NCBI RefSeq assembly: GCF_018603905.1
Contig: NZ_JAHFZZ010000014.1
Coordinates: forward strand, 124,001-188,000
Direction of reading: 5' to 3'
Source: Nonomuraea sp. NEAU-A123
Lineage (GTDB): Bacteria; Actinomycetota; Actinomycetes; Streptosporangiales; Streptosporangiaceae
DNA length: 64,000 bases
The notes under the pieces were generated by a model. The model ran no database searches. It was given only the letters and a program-made list of their open reading frames with translations, and was not told the DNA's origin. Position numbers and translations under genes: made by a program. How positions within the stretch are numbered: position 1 is the stretch's first letter; each line of letters opens with the position of its first letter. Positions 49,945-59,348 of the stretch are shown piece by piece.

Positions 49945-50967
49945 ATGAAGCGACCCACGATCGACGACATAGCCCGCAGGGCCGGTGTCTCGAAGGGCGC
50001 GGTGTCGTTCGCGTTGAACGGTCGTCCCGGTGTCTCCAGCGAGACCCGCCGCCGCATCCAGGCCATCGCCGCCGAGCTGGGCTGGCAGCCGAACAGCCTG
50101 GCGCGGGCCCTGTTCGACGGCCGGCCCGACGTGCTGGGTCTCGTCGTGGACCGGCCGGCGCGCACGCTGGGGCTGGAGCCGTTCTTCATGCAGCTGATCT
50201 CCGGCATCGAGGCCACGCTGTCGGCGGCGTCCGTCGGACTGTTGCTGCAGATGACCGAGGACCCAGAGCAAGAAATCGCGATTTATCGGAAATGGTGGGC
50301 GCAGCACCGGGTGGCCGGGGTGTTCGTCGTCGATCTGCGGGCCGAGGACGCCAGGATCGCCGTGCTGGAGGAGCTGAAGCTGCCCGCCGTGGTCATCGGC
50401 GGACCGGAGGGGACGGGGCGGCTGCCCACCGTCTGGAGCGACGACGCCGGCGCGATCGGCGTCGTGATGGAGCACCTGGCCGGGCTGGGGCACCGCAGGA
50501 TCGCCAGGGTCGCGGGGCGGGAGGAGCTCAGGCACACCCGCGTCAGGACCGACGCGATGCGAGAGGCGGCCGCCAGGCTGGGGGTGGCGGCAGCCACCGT
50601 GTACGCCGACTACAGCGGCGAGAGCGGCGAGCGGGCCACCCTCGACCTGCTGCGCGGGCCAGGACGGCCGACCGCCATCGTGTACGACAACGACGTGATG
50701 GCCGTGGCGGGCACCGCCGCCGCTCGTGAGGCGGGGATCTCGGTGCCCACCGAGCTGTCCGTCGTGGCCTGGGACGACTCGGCCCTGTGCCTGCTGGCCC
50801 GGCCCCACCTGACGGCGGTGAGCAGGGACATCGCCGCGTTCGGCGCCCAGGCTGCTCGGTCGCTGCTCAACCTGGTCCAGGGCCGGGAGGTCGCCGACTC
50901 GCGGCAGGCCGAGCCGCGCCTGGTGGACAGGGGGAGCACCGCCCCCTGTGATGAATCGGTTCAGTAA
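49945..50967 (+). CDS. LacI family transcriptional regulator of the mannosidase operon
   Basis: 340 residues, ATG at 49945 after AGGGACGG. N-terminal LacI helix-turn-helix: TIDDIARRAGVSKGAVSFAL and NGRPGVSSETRRRIQAIAAE. The periplasmic-binding-protein-like core follows, with LGLVVDRPAR at its start, HRVAGVFVVD, DDAGAIGVVMEHLAGLGHRR, AIVYDNDVMAVAG and LSVVAWDDSALC. It precedes the beta-mannosidase gene, and the palindrome at 51000-51015 between them is its likely operator. Its effector is probably a mannoside or related sugar. Confidence 0.9.
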   Translation: MKRPTIDDIARRAGVSKGAVSFALNGRPGVSSETRRRIQAIAAELGWQPNSLARALFDGRPDVLGLVVDRPARTLGLEPFFMQLISGIEATLSAASVGLLLQMTEDPEQEIAIYRKWWAQHRVAGVFVVDLRAEDARIAVLEELKLPAVVIGGPEGTGRLPTVWSDDAGAIGVVMEHLAGLGHRRIARVAGREELRHTRVRTDAMREAAARLGVAAATVYADYSGESGERATLDLLRGPGRPTAIVYDNDVMAVAGTAAAREAGISVPTELSVVAWDDSALCLLARPHLTAVSRDIAAFGAQAARSLLNLVQGREVADSRQAEPRLVDRGSTAPCDESVQ

Positions 50968-50999
50968 CCGAGCGGAAATATGCGCGACCAGTCATTGCA

Positions 51000-51015
51000 A
51001 CTAAACGGGTTTAGT
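51000..51015. promoter_or_regulatory. LacI-type operator
   Basis: ACTAAAC-GG-GTTTAGT: two perfect 7-bp arms around a 2-bp centre, between the LacI gene and the mannosidase start at 51060. The symmetric even-length form with a central G/C step suits LacI family regulators. Confidence 0.65.
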
Positions 51016-51059
51016 GATGGCATGTCAGCCAATCCCCGCTGCTCAAGTCCGGAGGGTTG

Positions 51060-53432
51060 ATGACCCCGTTCCGTCCCTTGCATGAATCCTGGATTGTCCG
51101 GTCGGCGAGCGGCGACGTGCGGGCTCCGGCCACGGTGCCCGGTTGCGTGCACACCGACCTGCTCGCCGCCGGGCTGATCCCGGATCCCTACCTCGACGAC
51201 AACGAGACCCGCGTGGCCTGGGTGGGCCGTACCGAGTGGCGTTACGAGACGGAGTTCTCGTGGGACGGCACCGAGCACGAGCACACCGACCTGGTCTGCG
51301 AAGGGCTCGACACCGTGGCCGAGATCGAGCTCAACGGTGTTCTCGTGGGCGAGACCGCGAACATGCATCGCTCCTACAGGTTCGACGTCCGCCACGCGCT
51401 GCGTATCGGAGGCAACCGGCTGGCGATCACGTTCCGGCCGGCGCGGCAGTACGCCGAGCGGCTGAAGGAGGAGCTCGGAGACCGGCCGAGCGCCTACACG
51501 GAGCCCTACAACTTCATCAGGAAGATGGCCTGCGACTTCGGCTGGGACTGGGGGCCGACGCTGGTCACGGCCGGCATCTGGAAGCCGATCGGGCTGCACG
51601 AGTGGAGCGGTGCCCGGCTGGCCGCCGTGCGGCCGGTGGTGAGCGTCGCCGACGGCGTCGCCCGGGTCGCCGTGCACGTCGAGGTCGAGCGGGCCGTCCA
51701 GGAGAAGCTGCTGATCACCGCCAGTGTCTGCGGCAGGTCGGTCATGGGAGCGCTCTCAACGGACAAAGCGTTGCTTGAGCTTGAGATCCCCCAGCCGGAG
51801 CTGTGGTGGCCTCGCGGGTACGGCGCGCAGCCGCTGCACGAGCTGACCGTGACCCTCGGCGACGAGGTGGACGTTCTCGACGTGTGGCAGTCGAAGATCG
51901 GGTTCCGGACGGTCGAGCTGGACACGGCGGACGGCGCCTTCACGATCGAGGTCAACGGCCGGCCGGTCTTCGCCAAGGGCGTCAACTGGATCCCCGACGA
52001 CTGTTTCCCGGCCAGGATCGACCGTGCCCGCTACGCCGGGCGGCTCGCGCAGGCGTGCGAGGCCGGCGTCAACCTGATGCGCGTCTGGGGCGGCGGGCTC
52101 TACGAAAGCGACGACTTCTACGACCTGTGCGACGAGCTGGGGCTGCTGGTCTGGCAGGACTTCGCGTTCGCCTGCGCCGCCTATCCGGAGGAGGAGCCGC
52201 TGCGCTCGGAGGTCGAGGCCGAGGCCCGCGAGAACGTCACCCGGCTCATGCCGCATCCGAGCCTGGCCCTGTGGTGCGGCAACAACGAGAACATCTGGGG
52301 CCTGTTCGACTGGGGCTGGCGCGAGAAGCTGGCCGGGCGTAGCTGGGGCGAGGGCTACTACCTCGACCTGCTGCCCGGCATCGTGGCCGAGCTGGACCCG
52401 GGCAGGCCGTACTGGCCGGGCAGCCCGTACTCGGGGTCGATGGACCTGCATCCCAACGACCCTGAGCACCACAACATCCACATCTGGGACGTCTGGAACG
52501 AACGCGACTACACGGCCTACCGCGAATACCGGCCCCGGTTCGTCTCGGAGTTCGGCTTCCAGGGTCCCGCCACGTACGCGACCATCAAGCGGGCCATCGG
52601 CGACGAGCCGCTCACGCCCGACTCGCCCGGCATGCGGCACCACCAGAAGGCGATCGACGGCGAGCTCAAGCTGGCCGCCGGGCTCAAGCCGCACTTCCCG
52701 CCGCCCACGGGCTTCGACCGGTGGCACTACCTGACGCAGGTCAACCAGGCCAGGGCGATCCAGCTCGGCGTGGAGCACTTCCGGTCCTTGTGGCCGCACT
52801 GCGCGGGCACGATCGTCTGGCAGCTCAACGACTGCTGGCCCGTCACGTCGTGGTCCGCGATCGACGGCGACGGGCGCCGGAAACCGCTGTTCCACGCGCT
52901 GCGCCGGGCGTACGCCGACCGGCTGCTGACCGTGCAGCCGCGCGACGGCGGGCTGGCCCTGGTGGCCGTCAACGACACCGACAAGCCGTGGGTGAGCACG
53001 GCGGTGGCCGCGCGGCTCGGCGTGGACGGCGCGGAGCTCCAGGCCGAGAGCTTCGCCATCGAGGTGGCGCCGCGCGGCGCGGTCACCGTGCCCCTTGGCG
53101 TGGGTGAGCCGGCCGACCCCGCCAGAGAGCTGGTCGCGGTGCGCGCGGGGGAGCGCCGGGCGCTGTGGTTCTTCCTGCCGGACAAGGACCTCGACCTGCC
53201 CGAGGGGCGGTGCACGGTCACGGTCGAGGGGCGTGACGTCACCGTCAACGCTCACACGCTGGTCCGGGACCTGGCGATCTTCCCCGACCGGGTCCACCCC
53301 GACGCCGAGGTGGACGACCAACTCATCACGCTGCTGCCCGGCGAAAGCCATCGGTTCCGGCTGAATCGCGACATCGGAATGAGTGTGCCGATCACCTGGG
53401 TGAATGCCCATACCCCCCAATTGGAGATGTAG
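51060..53432 (+). CDS. GH2 family beta-mannosidase
   Basis: 790 residues; the ATG at 51060 has GGAGG four bases before it. Jelly-roll sugar-binding N-domain (GLDTVAEIELNGVLVGETAN, CDFGWDWGPTLVTAGIWKP), immunoglobulin-like domains, then the TIM barrel. The acid/base is Glu410 in WCGNNENIWG and the nucleophile is Glu497 in RFVSEFGFQG. FDWGWREK and TIVWQLNDCWPVTSW are also as in beta-mannosidases rather than beta-galactosidases. There is no signal peptide, so it acts in the cytoplasm on imported beta-mannosides. It abuts the binding-protein gene of the importer (stop at 53432, start at 53433). Confidence 0.9.
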   Translation: MTPFRPLHESWIVRSASGDVRAPATVPGCVHTDLLAAGLIPDPYLDDNETRVAWVGRTEWRYETEFSWDGTEHEHTDLVCEGLDTVAEIELNGVLVGETANMHRSYRFDVRHALRIGGNRLAITFRPARQYAERLKEELGDRPSAYTEPYNFIRKMACDFGWDWGPTLVTAGIWKPIGLHEWSGARLAAVRPVVSVADGVARVAVHVEVERAVQEKLLITASVCGRSVMGALSTDKALLELEIPQPELWWPRGYGAQPLHELTVTLGDEVDVLDVWQSKIGFRTVELDTADGAFTIEVNGRPVFAKGVNWIPDDCFPARIDRARYAGRLAQACEAGVNLMRVWGGGLYESDDFYDLCDELGLLVWQDFAFACAAYPEEEPLRSEVEAEARENVTRLMPHPSLALWCGNNENIWGLFDWGWREKLAGRSWGEGYYLDLLPGIVAELDPGRPYWPGSPYSGSMDLHPNDPEHHNIHIWDVWNERDYTAYREYRPRFVSEFGFQGPATYATIKRAIGDEPLTPDSPGMRHHQKAIDGELKLAAGLKPHFPPPTGFDRWHYLTQVNQARAIQLGVEHFRSLWPHCAGTIVWQLNDCWPVTSWSAIDGDGRRKPLFHALRRAYADRLLTVQPRDGGLALVAVNDTDKPWVSTAVAARLGVDGAELQAESFAIEVAPRGAVTVPLGVGEPADPARELVAVRAGERRALWFFLPDKDLDLPEGRCTVTVEGRDVTVNAHTLVRDLAIFPDRVHPDAEVDDQLITLLPGESHRFRLNRDIGMSVPITWVNAHTPQLEM

Positions 53433-55115
53433 ATGAGAGTCAAGCCGATCATGGCAGGCGCCATGCTTGCCGTACTCACCGCCTGTTCGGGCGGCGGGGT
53501 GCCGTTGACCGCCGGCAGCACCGCGCCCACCTCCGCGTCGGCGTCGGGCGGCGCCAAAGACGTGATGGTCAACGTCGCCGCCGGGACCGGCCAGTTCAGC
53601 GAGAACTTCAACCCGCTGGTCCAGGGCGTCCCCAACCTCATGGGCACGTGGGGGATGATCTACGAGCCGCTGATGTTCTTCAACCAGTCCAAGTCCGGCG
53701 ACGTCCAGCCGCTGCTGGCCACCAAGTACGAGTTCGGCGACGACGGCACGTCGCTCACCTTCACCCTCCGCGAGGGCGTGAAGTGGAGCGACGGCAAACC
53801 GTTCACCGCCGAGGACGTGGCGTTCAACTTCCTCTACCGCCGCGACAAGAAGGACCTGAACGCGGCCGGCACCAACATCAAGGACGCCCAGGTCCTCAGC
53901 CCCACCCAGGTGAAGATCACCTTCACCGAGCGGATGTACACCAAGCTGTCGGACGTCGCGGGCGCCCCCACGTACATGGTGCCCAAGCACATCTGGGAGA
54001 AGATCGACAAGCCGAGCAAGGAGACCAACACCAAGCCGGTCGGCACGGGGCCGTTCATCATGGGCGAGTTCACGCCGCAGAGCTACACCTTGGTCAAGAA
54101 CCCGCTGCACTGGGACACCGGCAAGCCCAAGATCGCCGGACTGCGGTTCTGGTCGTACAACAACAACGACGCCTCCATGCAGGCGCTGGTCGCCGGGCAG
54201 CTCGACTGGGGCGGGATGTTCATGCCCGAGCCGGACAAGCAGTTCGTGGCCAAGGACCCGCAGCACAACCAGTACAAGAACGAGGCCCACCTCTACATCA
54301 CCAACCTGATCCCGAACCTGACCAAGGCGCCGCTCAACGACCTGGCCGTGCGCCAGGCCGTCAACGTCGCGCTCGACCGCGACAAGATCATCGACCTGGC
54401 GTTCGCCGGGCTCGGCAAGCCGGTCAGCCCGCTGGGCCTGGTGCTGCCGCTCTTCCAGGACTACGTCTCGCCGAAGTACGCCTCGCTGAAGCTGGAGTAC
54501 AACCCGGACAAGGCCCGCCAGATCCTCGAGGCGGCCGGCTACACCAAGGGCGGCGACGGCTACTACGCCAAGGACGGCAAGCGCCTGTCCATCACCTGCC
54601 ACCTGGTGACCGGCTGGACCGACTACGTCTCCGCCGCTCAGGTCATGAAGCAGCAGCTCAAGGAGGTCGGCATCGAGTTCAGGGCGAAGGAGGTCTCCTT
54701 CAACGCCTTCGTCGACATCCAGCAGAAGGGCGACTTCGAGTCGATGATGTGGAACGCCTGGGGCGGCCCCCACCCGTTCCAGATGTACAACAACATCCTC
54801 AACAGCAAGAACACGCCCCCGGCCAGCCAGAACATGGCCCGCTACAAGAACCAGGCCGTGGACGACGCGCTGAAGGTCATCGCCAACACCCCGCCGGAGC
54901 AGGCGGACACGATCAAGCAGGCCATCTACACCATCCAGGACGCGGTCGTGGCCGACCTGCCCTACATCCCGCTGCAGCAGTCCAGCTCCCTGGCGGAGTT
55001 CCGGACCACCAACGTCACCGGCTGGCCCAGCGAGCAGAACCCGTACGCGCTCGGCCTGCCGTTCTCCCACCCCGACAACGGCATCGTGGCCAAGAACCTC
55101 CAGCCGGCGCAGTAG
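53433..55115 (+). CDS. Family 5 solute-binding lipoprotein (oligosaccharide/peptide importer)
   Basis: 560 residues, ATG at 53433 after GGAG. Lipobox AVLTACSGG, then a Ser/Thr/Ala spacer. SBP_bac_5 blocks: YEPLMFFNQS, LREGVKWSDGKPFTAEDVAF, KPVGTGPFIMGEFTPQS, and DLAVRQAVNVALDRDKIID. Family 5 proteins bind peptides, nickel or oligosaccharides such as cello- and manno-oligosaccharides. Placed directly after a beta-mannosidase gene and under a LacI regulator, a sugar ligand is most likely. Confidence 0.88.
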   Translation: MRVKPIMAGAMLAVLTACSGGGVPLTAGSTAPTSASASGGAKDVMVNVAAGTGQFSENFNPLVQGVPNLMGTWGMIYEPLMFFNQSKSGDVQPLLATKYEFGDDGTSLTFTLREGVKWSDGKPFTAEDVAFNFLYRRDKKDLNAAGTNIKDAQVLSPTQVKITFTERMYTKLSDVAGAPTYMVPKHIWEKIDKPSKETNTKPVGTGPFIMGEFTPQSYTLVKNPLHWDTGKPKIAGLRFWSYNNNDASMQALVAGQLDWGGMFMPEPDKQFVAKDPQHNQYKNEAHLYITNLIPNLTKAPLNDLAVRQAVNVALDRDKIIDLAFAGLGKPVSPLGLVLPLFQDYVSPKYASLKLEYNPDKARQILEAAGYTKGGDGYYAKDGKRLSITCHLVTGWTDYVSAAQVMKQQLKEVGIEFRAKEVSFNAFVDIQQKGDFESMMWNAWGGPHPFQMYNNILNSKNTPPASQNMARYKNQAVDDALKVIANTPPEQADTIKQAIYTIQDAVVADLPYIPLQQSSSLAEFRTTNVTGWPSEQNPYALGLPFSHPDNGIVAKNLQPAQ

Positions 55116-55119
55116 TCAC

Positions 55120-56106
55120 ATGGCATATCTCTGGCGCAAGCTCGGGTTCTACGCGGTGGCGCTGTGGGCGGCACTGACGATCAACTTCTTCATCCCACGC
55201 CTCATCAGGGGCAACCCGGTCGACATCATCCTGTCGCGCTTCCAGACCAGGCAACCGCCGCCACCGGAGTTCCGCAGGACCCTGGAGATCATGTTCGGGG
55301 TCAGCGACGACCCGCTGTGGATCCAGTACCTCGCCTACCTACGCCACCTGGCCACCGGCGACCTGGGCACCTCCGTCCTCTACTATCCGGCCCCGGTGAC
55401 CACGGTGATCGGCCAGGCGATGCCCTGGACGCTCGGGCTGGTCTCGATCTCGCTGCTGATCACGATGGGGCTGGGCGTCGGGCTGGGCATGGTGGCCGGG
55501 TGGCGGCGGGGGAGCTGGCTGGACAGCCTCATCCCGTCCACGACGTTCCTGGCCGCGATCCCGTACTTCTGGCTGGCGCTGCTCCTGCTCTTCCTCCTGG
55601 GCGGGGGGCTCGGCTGGTTCCCGCTCAACGGCGCCTACGACTACGCCCACGTACGCATGGGCTTCACCGGCGACTTCATCGGCAGCGTGCTCTACCACGG
55701 CGTGCTGCCCGCGCTCACGCTGGTGATCTCCGGCGTGGCGGGGTGGCTGCTGGGCATGCGCAACATGATGGTCTCGACCATGGCCGAGGACTACGTGGTC
55801 ATGGCGCGGGCCAAGGGGCTGCGCCCGCGCCGGGTGATGATCGCGTACGCGGCCCGCAACGCCGTGCTGCCCAGCGTGACCGGGTTCGCGATCACGCTCG
55901 GCTTCTTCGTCGGCGGCCAGGTCGCCACCGAGGTGGTCTTCTCCTACCCCGGCGTGGGCTTCGCGCTGCTGCAGGCCGTCGGCAGCGCCGACTACCCGCT
56001 CATGCAGGGCCTCTTCCTCATGATCTCGGCGGCCGTGCTGGCCGCCAACCTCCTGGTCGATCTGCTGTACGGGCTGATCGACCCCCGAGTGCGGAAGGCG
56101 GGCTGA
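55120..56106 (+). CDS. ABC importer permease, DppB type
   Basis: 328 residues, ATG at 55120, four bases after the previous stop. About six hydrophobic segments, the first at residues 7-27. The family EAA loop is EDYVVMARAKGLRPRRVMIA. The block VFSYPGVGFALLQAV is typical of DppB/OppB. No ribosome binding site is obvious, so translation probably depends on coupling. Confidence 0.9.
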   Translation: MAYLWRKLGFYAVALWAALTINFFIPRLIRGNPVDIILSRFQTRQPPPPEFRRTLEIMFGVSDDPLWIQYLAYLRHLATGDLGTSVLYYPAPVTTVIGQAMPWTLGLVSISLLITMGLGVGLGMVAGWRRGSWLDSLIPSTTFLAAIPYFWLALLLLFLLGGGLGWFPLNGAYDYAHVRMGFTGDFIGSVLYHGVLPALTLVISGVAGWLLGMRNMMVSTMAEDYVVMARAKGLRPRRVMIAYAARNAVLPSVTGFAITLGFFVGGQVATEVVFSYPGVGFALLQAVGSADYPLMQGLFLMISAAVLAANLLVDLLYGLIDPRVRKAG

Positions 56107-56110
56107 GGCC

Positions 56111-56980
56111 GTGACCGTCGTTGTAAGCCTGGCCGCTCCCCGGGACCGGCTGCTCGGCCTGCCGAGATCGGGCAAGCTCGTCACCGGCCTGGTGATCGTC
56201 GGCTTCTTCGCCCTGTTCGCCGTCATCGGGCCCGTGCTGGTCGGCGACCCCGAGGCCCTCGTGGCCGGACGGCTCGAATCACCGTCGGCGCAGCTCTGGC
56301 TCGGCTCGACCGACACCGGGCAGAGCGTGCTGGCCCAGTTGCTGCACGCCACGCGCGGGTCGATGCTGATCGGCCTGGTCGCCGGAGTGCTGGCCACGGC
56401 GGCCTCGCTGATCGTCGGCGTCGTCGGCGGGTATGTCGGCGGCTGGCTGGACGAGGCGTTCTCCCTGCTCAGCAACGTCACGCTGGTCATCCCCACGCTG
56501 CCGCTGCTGATCGTGGTCGCCGACTACGTCGAGGACAGCGGCCCGGTCACCTACGCGCTGATCATCTCCCTGATCAGCTGGGCGGGTCCGTCGCGGGTCA
56601 TCCGGTCGCAGGTCATGTCGCTGCGCAACCGCGACTACGTGGACGCGGCCCGGGTGAGCGGCGAGCCGGGCTGGCGGATCATGATCTTCCACATCCTGCC
56701 CAACCTCACCCCCGTCATTGCCTCCGGGTTCGTCTGGGCGGTGATCGGGGCCATCCTTACCGAGTCGGGGCTGTCCGCGCTCGGCCTGGGTGGCGGCTCC
56801 GTCACCTCCTGGGGAGGAATGCTCTACTTCGCCCAGAACGGCTCCGCGCTCTCGCTGGGCGCCTGGTGGTGGTTCGTTCCGCCGGGGCTCTGCATCGCCG
56901 CGCTCGGCACCGGGCTCTCCCTGATCAACTTCAGCATCGACGAACTGATGAACCCGCGACTGCGAAAGGCGGCCGCATGA
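56111..56980 (+). CDS. ABC importer permease, DppC type
   Basis: 289 residues, GTG at 56111. An N-terminal hydrophobic segment (LVTGLVIVGFFALFAVIG) is followed by LGSTDTGQSVLAQLLHATR, a variant of the family's TDxxGRDxxSR region, and the EAA loop RDYVDAARVSGEPGWRIMIF. Its stop overlaps the next start (ATGA). Confidence 0.9.
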   Translation: MTVVVSLAAPRDRLLGLPRSGKLVTGLVIVGFFALFAVIGPVLVGDPEALVAGRLESPSAQLWLGSTDTGQSVLAQLLHATRGSMLIGLVAGVLATAASLIVGVVGGYVGGWLDEAFSLLSNVTLVIPTLPLLIVVADYVEDSGPVTYALIISLISWAGPSRVIRSQVMSLRNRDYVDAARVSGEPGWRIMIFHILPNLTPVIASGFVWAVIGAILTESGLSALGLGGGSVTSWGGMLYFAQNGSALSLGAWWWFVPPGLCIAALGTGLSLINFSIDELMNPRLRKAAA

Positions 56981-58017
56981 ACGACACCGTTCTGTCCGTA
57001 CGCAACCTGAGCGTGGCCTACGGACAGACCCGTGCGGTCCGCGACATCAGCTTCGAGCTGGGCCGGGGCCAGGTCCTCGGCATCGCGGGCGAGAGCGGCT
57101 GCGGCAAGTCGACGCTGGCGTACGCGATCAACCGGCTGTTGCAGCCACCCGGCAGGACCACCTCCGGCGAGGTGGTCTTCCACCCCCAGGACGGCGACCC
57201 GATCGACGTGCTCGCCCTGGACGGGGAGGCGCTGCGGCGCTTCCGCTGGCGGCGGGTGGCCATGGTCTTCCAGAGCGCCATGAACGCGCTCAATCCCGTG
57301 CTCAGCGTCCGGCGACAGCTCCACGACGTGTTCACCACCCACGAGCCGTCGATGTCCAAGCGCGAGCGGGAGGAGCGCTCCCGCGAACTGCTGAACCTGG
57401 TCGGCATCGACCCGGGACGCATCGGCTCCTACCCGCACGAGCTGTCGGGGGGCATGCGCCAGCGGGTGCTGATCGCGATGGCGATGGCGCTCAACCCCGA
57501 CGTGGTCGTCCTGGACGAGCCCACCACGGCACTGGACGTGGTGGTGCAGCGCGACATCCTGGAGGAGATCGACCGGCTGCGGGAGATGTTCGGCTTCGCC
57601 GTCGTCTTCATCACCCACGACCTGTCGCTGCTGCTGGAGATCAGCGATCAGCTCGCGATCATGTACGGCGGCCGCATCGTCGAGTACGGCACCAGCAAGG
57701 ACACCCTCCTCCAGCCCCGCCACCCCTACACGGTGGGCCTGCTCAACTCCTTTCCCAGCCTGCGCGGCGAACGCCAGGCGCTGCACGGCATCCCCGGCAG
57801 CCCGCCCGACCTGTCGAAGGAGGTGACGGGCTGCTCGTTCGCGCCCCGCTGCCCGTACGCCTTCGAGGGCTGTCACAAGTACGAGCCCGAGCTCGACTCG
57901 ATCCAGGACTCCTTCGTGGCCTGCCTGCAGTACGACCGCAGGCTGCACCCCGCCCGCCCCGACCGGCGCCTGCTGGAACGCCGCTTCGAGTACGCCGAGC
58001 ACGAGGTGACCTCATGA
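56977..58017 (+). CDS. ABC importer ATPase, DppD type
   Basis: 346 residues, ATG at 56977 in the overlap. Walker A GESGCGKST, Q-loop VFQSAMNALNPV, signature LSGGMRQRVLIA, Walker B VVVLDEPTTALD, His switch ITHDLS. The C-terminal oligopeptide-type extension has four cysteines (TGCSFAPRCPYAFEGCH and VACLQ), the proposed Fe-S site of this family. It ends in another ATGA overlap. Confidence 0.92.
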   Translation: MNDTVLSVRNLSVAYGQTRAVRDISFELGRGQVLGIAGESGCGKSTLAYAINRLLQPPGRTTSGEVVFHPQDGDPIDVLALDGEALRRFRWRRVAMVFQSAMNALNPVLSVRRQLHDVFTTHEPSMSKREREERSRELLNLVGIDPGRIGSYPHELSGGMRQRVLIAMAMALNPDVVVLDEPTTALDVVVQRDILEEIDRLREMFGFAVVFITHDLSLLLEISDQLAIMYGGRIVEYGTSKDTLLQPRHPYTVGLLNSFPSLRGERQALHGIPGSPPDLSKEVTGCSFAPRCPYAFEGCHKYEPELDSIQDSFVACLQYDRRLHPARPDRRLLERRFEYAEHEVTS

Positions 58018-58934
58018 CGTCGATGACGGTCAGCCACCTGAGCAAGACCTTCAAACTCTCCAGGAAGGAGCGCCTCAGGGCGGTCGACGACGTCTCCTTC
58101 GACCTGCGCTCCGGCGAGACCACCGCGCTGGTGGGGGAGAGCGGCAGCGGCAAGTCCACGATCGCCCGCATGCTGGCCAGGCTCGTCACGCCCACCTCCG
58201 GCGAGATCCTGCTGGAGACCTCGGACTACCGCAAAGACGTACAGATGGTCTTCCAGGACCCGTTCGCGTCGCTCAATCCGGCCCACACGATCGGCTACCA
58301 CCTGCGCCGCCCCCTGGAGATCCACAAGACGCCGGGCACGGCCGAGGAGCTTCTGGAGCGGGTCAACCTGCCCGCCGCCTTCGCCCGCAGATATCCGCAC
58401 GAACTGTCCGGCGGCCAGCGGCAGCGGGTGGCGATCGCCCGGGCGCTGGCCCCGCGCCCCAAGGTGCTGCTGGCCGACGAGCCGGTCTCGATGCTGGACG
58501 TGTCGATCCGGCTGGAGATACTCAACCTGATCGACCGGCTCAAGAGCGAAGAGGATCTGGCCGTCCTCTACGTCACGCACGACCTGGCCACCGCCCGGCA
58601 CTTCGCCCGCGACATCATGGTCATGTACCGGGGACAGATCGTCGAACGCGGCCCGGCCGACGACGTCATCCTCACGCCGGGGCATCCGTACACCCGGCTG
58701 CTGGCCGAGGCCGCCCCCGACCCCTGGGCCGCGCACGAGGGCGAGCGGCCACCCCGGCAGGAGCGCAGGAACGGGCCGCCGCTCGCCGGCGGGTGCCTGT
58801 TCCGCAACCGCTGCCCGTACGCCACCGACGCGTGCGCCGACGAAGTCCCCACGTACGGGGAGGAGCACCTCGTCCGCTGTGTCCTCCACGCTCCGGACCG
58901 GCAGGCGATGGAACGGGATGGAACGCCCTCCTAA
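58014..58934 (+). CDS. ABC importer ATPase, DppF type
   Basis: 306 residues, ATG at 58014. Walker A GESGSGKST, Q-loop VFQDPFASLNPA, signature LSGGQRQRVAIA, Walker B VLLADEPVSMLD, His switch VTHDLA. The C-terminal cysteine cluster is GGCLFRNRCPYATDACADEV. It is slightly shorter than average because the region between Q-loop and signature is compact. It is the last gene of the importer. Confidence 0.92.
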   Translation: MTSMTVSHLSKTFKLSRKERLRAVDDVSFDLRSGETTALVGESGSGKSTIARMLARLVTPTSGEILLETSDYRKDVQMVFQDPFASLNPAHTIGYHLRRPLEIHKTPGTAEELLERVNLPAAFARRYPHELSGGQRQRVAIARALAPRPKVLLADEPVSMLDVSIRLEILNLIDRLKSEEDLAVLYVTHDLATARHFARDIMVMYRGQIVERGPADDVILTPGHPYTRLLAEAAPDPWAAHEGERPPRQERRNGPPLAGGCLFRNRCPYATDACADEVPTYGEEHLVRCVLHAPDRQAMERDGTPS

Positions 58935-58963
58935 CAGAGAAGGGGACCGAGGGAGAGTTCACG

Positions 58964-59215
58964 ATGGCGAAGTTCATGGATGTGCACAGCGGGTTCGTCG
59001 GCGTCACCGAGGAGCAGCTGCGCGAGGCTCACGAGCGCGACCTCGCGGTCGAAGGCGAGGAGGGCGTGCACTTCGAGCGCGCCTGGCTCGACCCCGAGTC
59101 CGGCAAGGTGTTCTGCCTGTCGTCCGGACCGTCGAAGGAGGCGGTGCAGCGGGTGCACGAGAAGGCCGGACACCCCACCTCGGAGATCTACGAGCTGCCG
59201 ATCGAGGTGGAGTAG
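58964..59215 (+). CDS. SCO4226-family nickel-binding protein (DUF4242)
   Basis: 83 residues, ATG at 58964 after GAGGGAGAG. The sequence follows SCO4226 of Streptomyces coelicolor: MAKFMDVHSGFVGVTEEQLR, AHERDLAVEGEEGVHFERAW, LDPESGKVFCLSSGPSKEAV, and HEKAGHPTSEIYELPIEV. SCO4226 is a ferredoxin-like-fold dimer reported to bind nickel; its role is unclear. It lies 29 bases after the importer and may be read through from it. Confidence 0.88.
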   Translation: MAKFMDVHSGFVGVTEEQLREAHERDLAVEGEEGVHFERAWLDPESGKVFCLSSGPSKEAVQRVHEKAGHPTSEIYELPIEVE

Positions 59216-59228
59216 CCGCCGTGCCTTA

Positions 59229-59258
59229 CCGGCGGCACCTGAACCCGGGTGCCGCCGG
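59229..59258. terminator. Strong GC hairpin
   Basis: CCGGCGGCACC (59229-59239) is the exact reverse complement of GGTGCCGCCGG (59248-59258), giving an 11-bp stem with an 8-base loop. It lies 13 bases after the SCO4226-like gene. It lacks a T-run but is the best terminator candidate for the mannosidase-importer operon. Confidence 0.6.
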
Positions 59259-59348
59259 AGCCGTACCTCTTGTCGACTGTCTGGAGCGGAAAGTCCTGTT
59301 GCGTTCAGGTCTCAGGAGGACCCCGGCGTCTTTCTAGATGGGCGGGCG

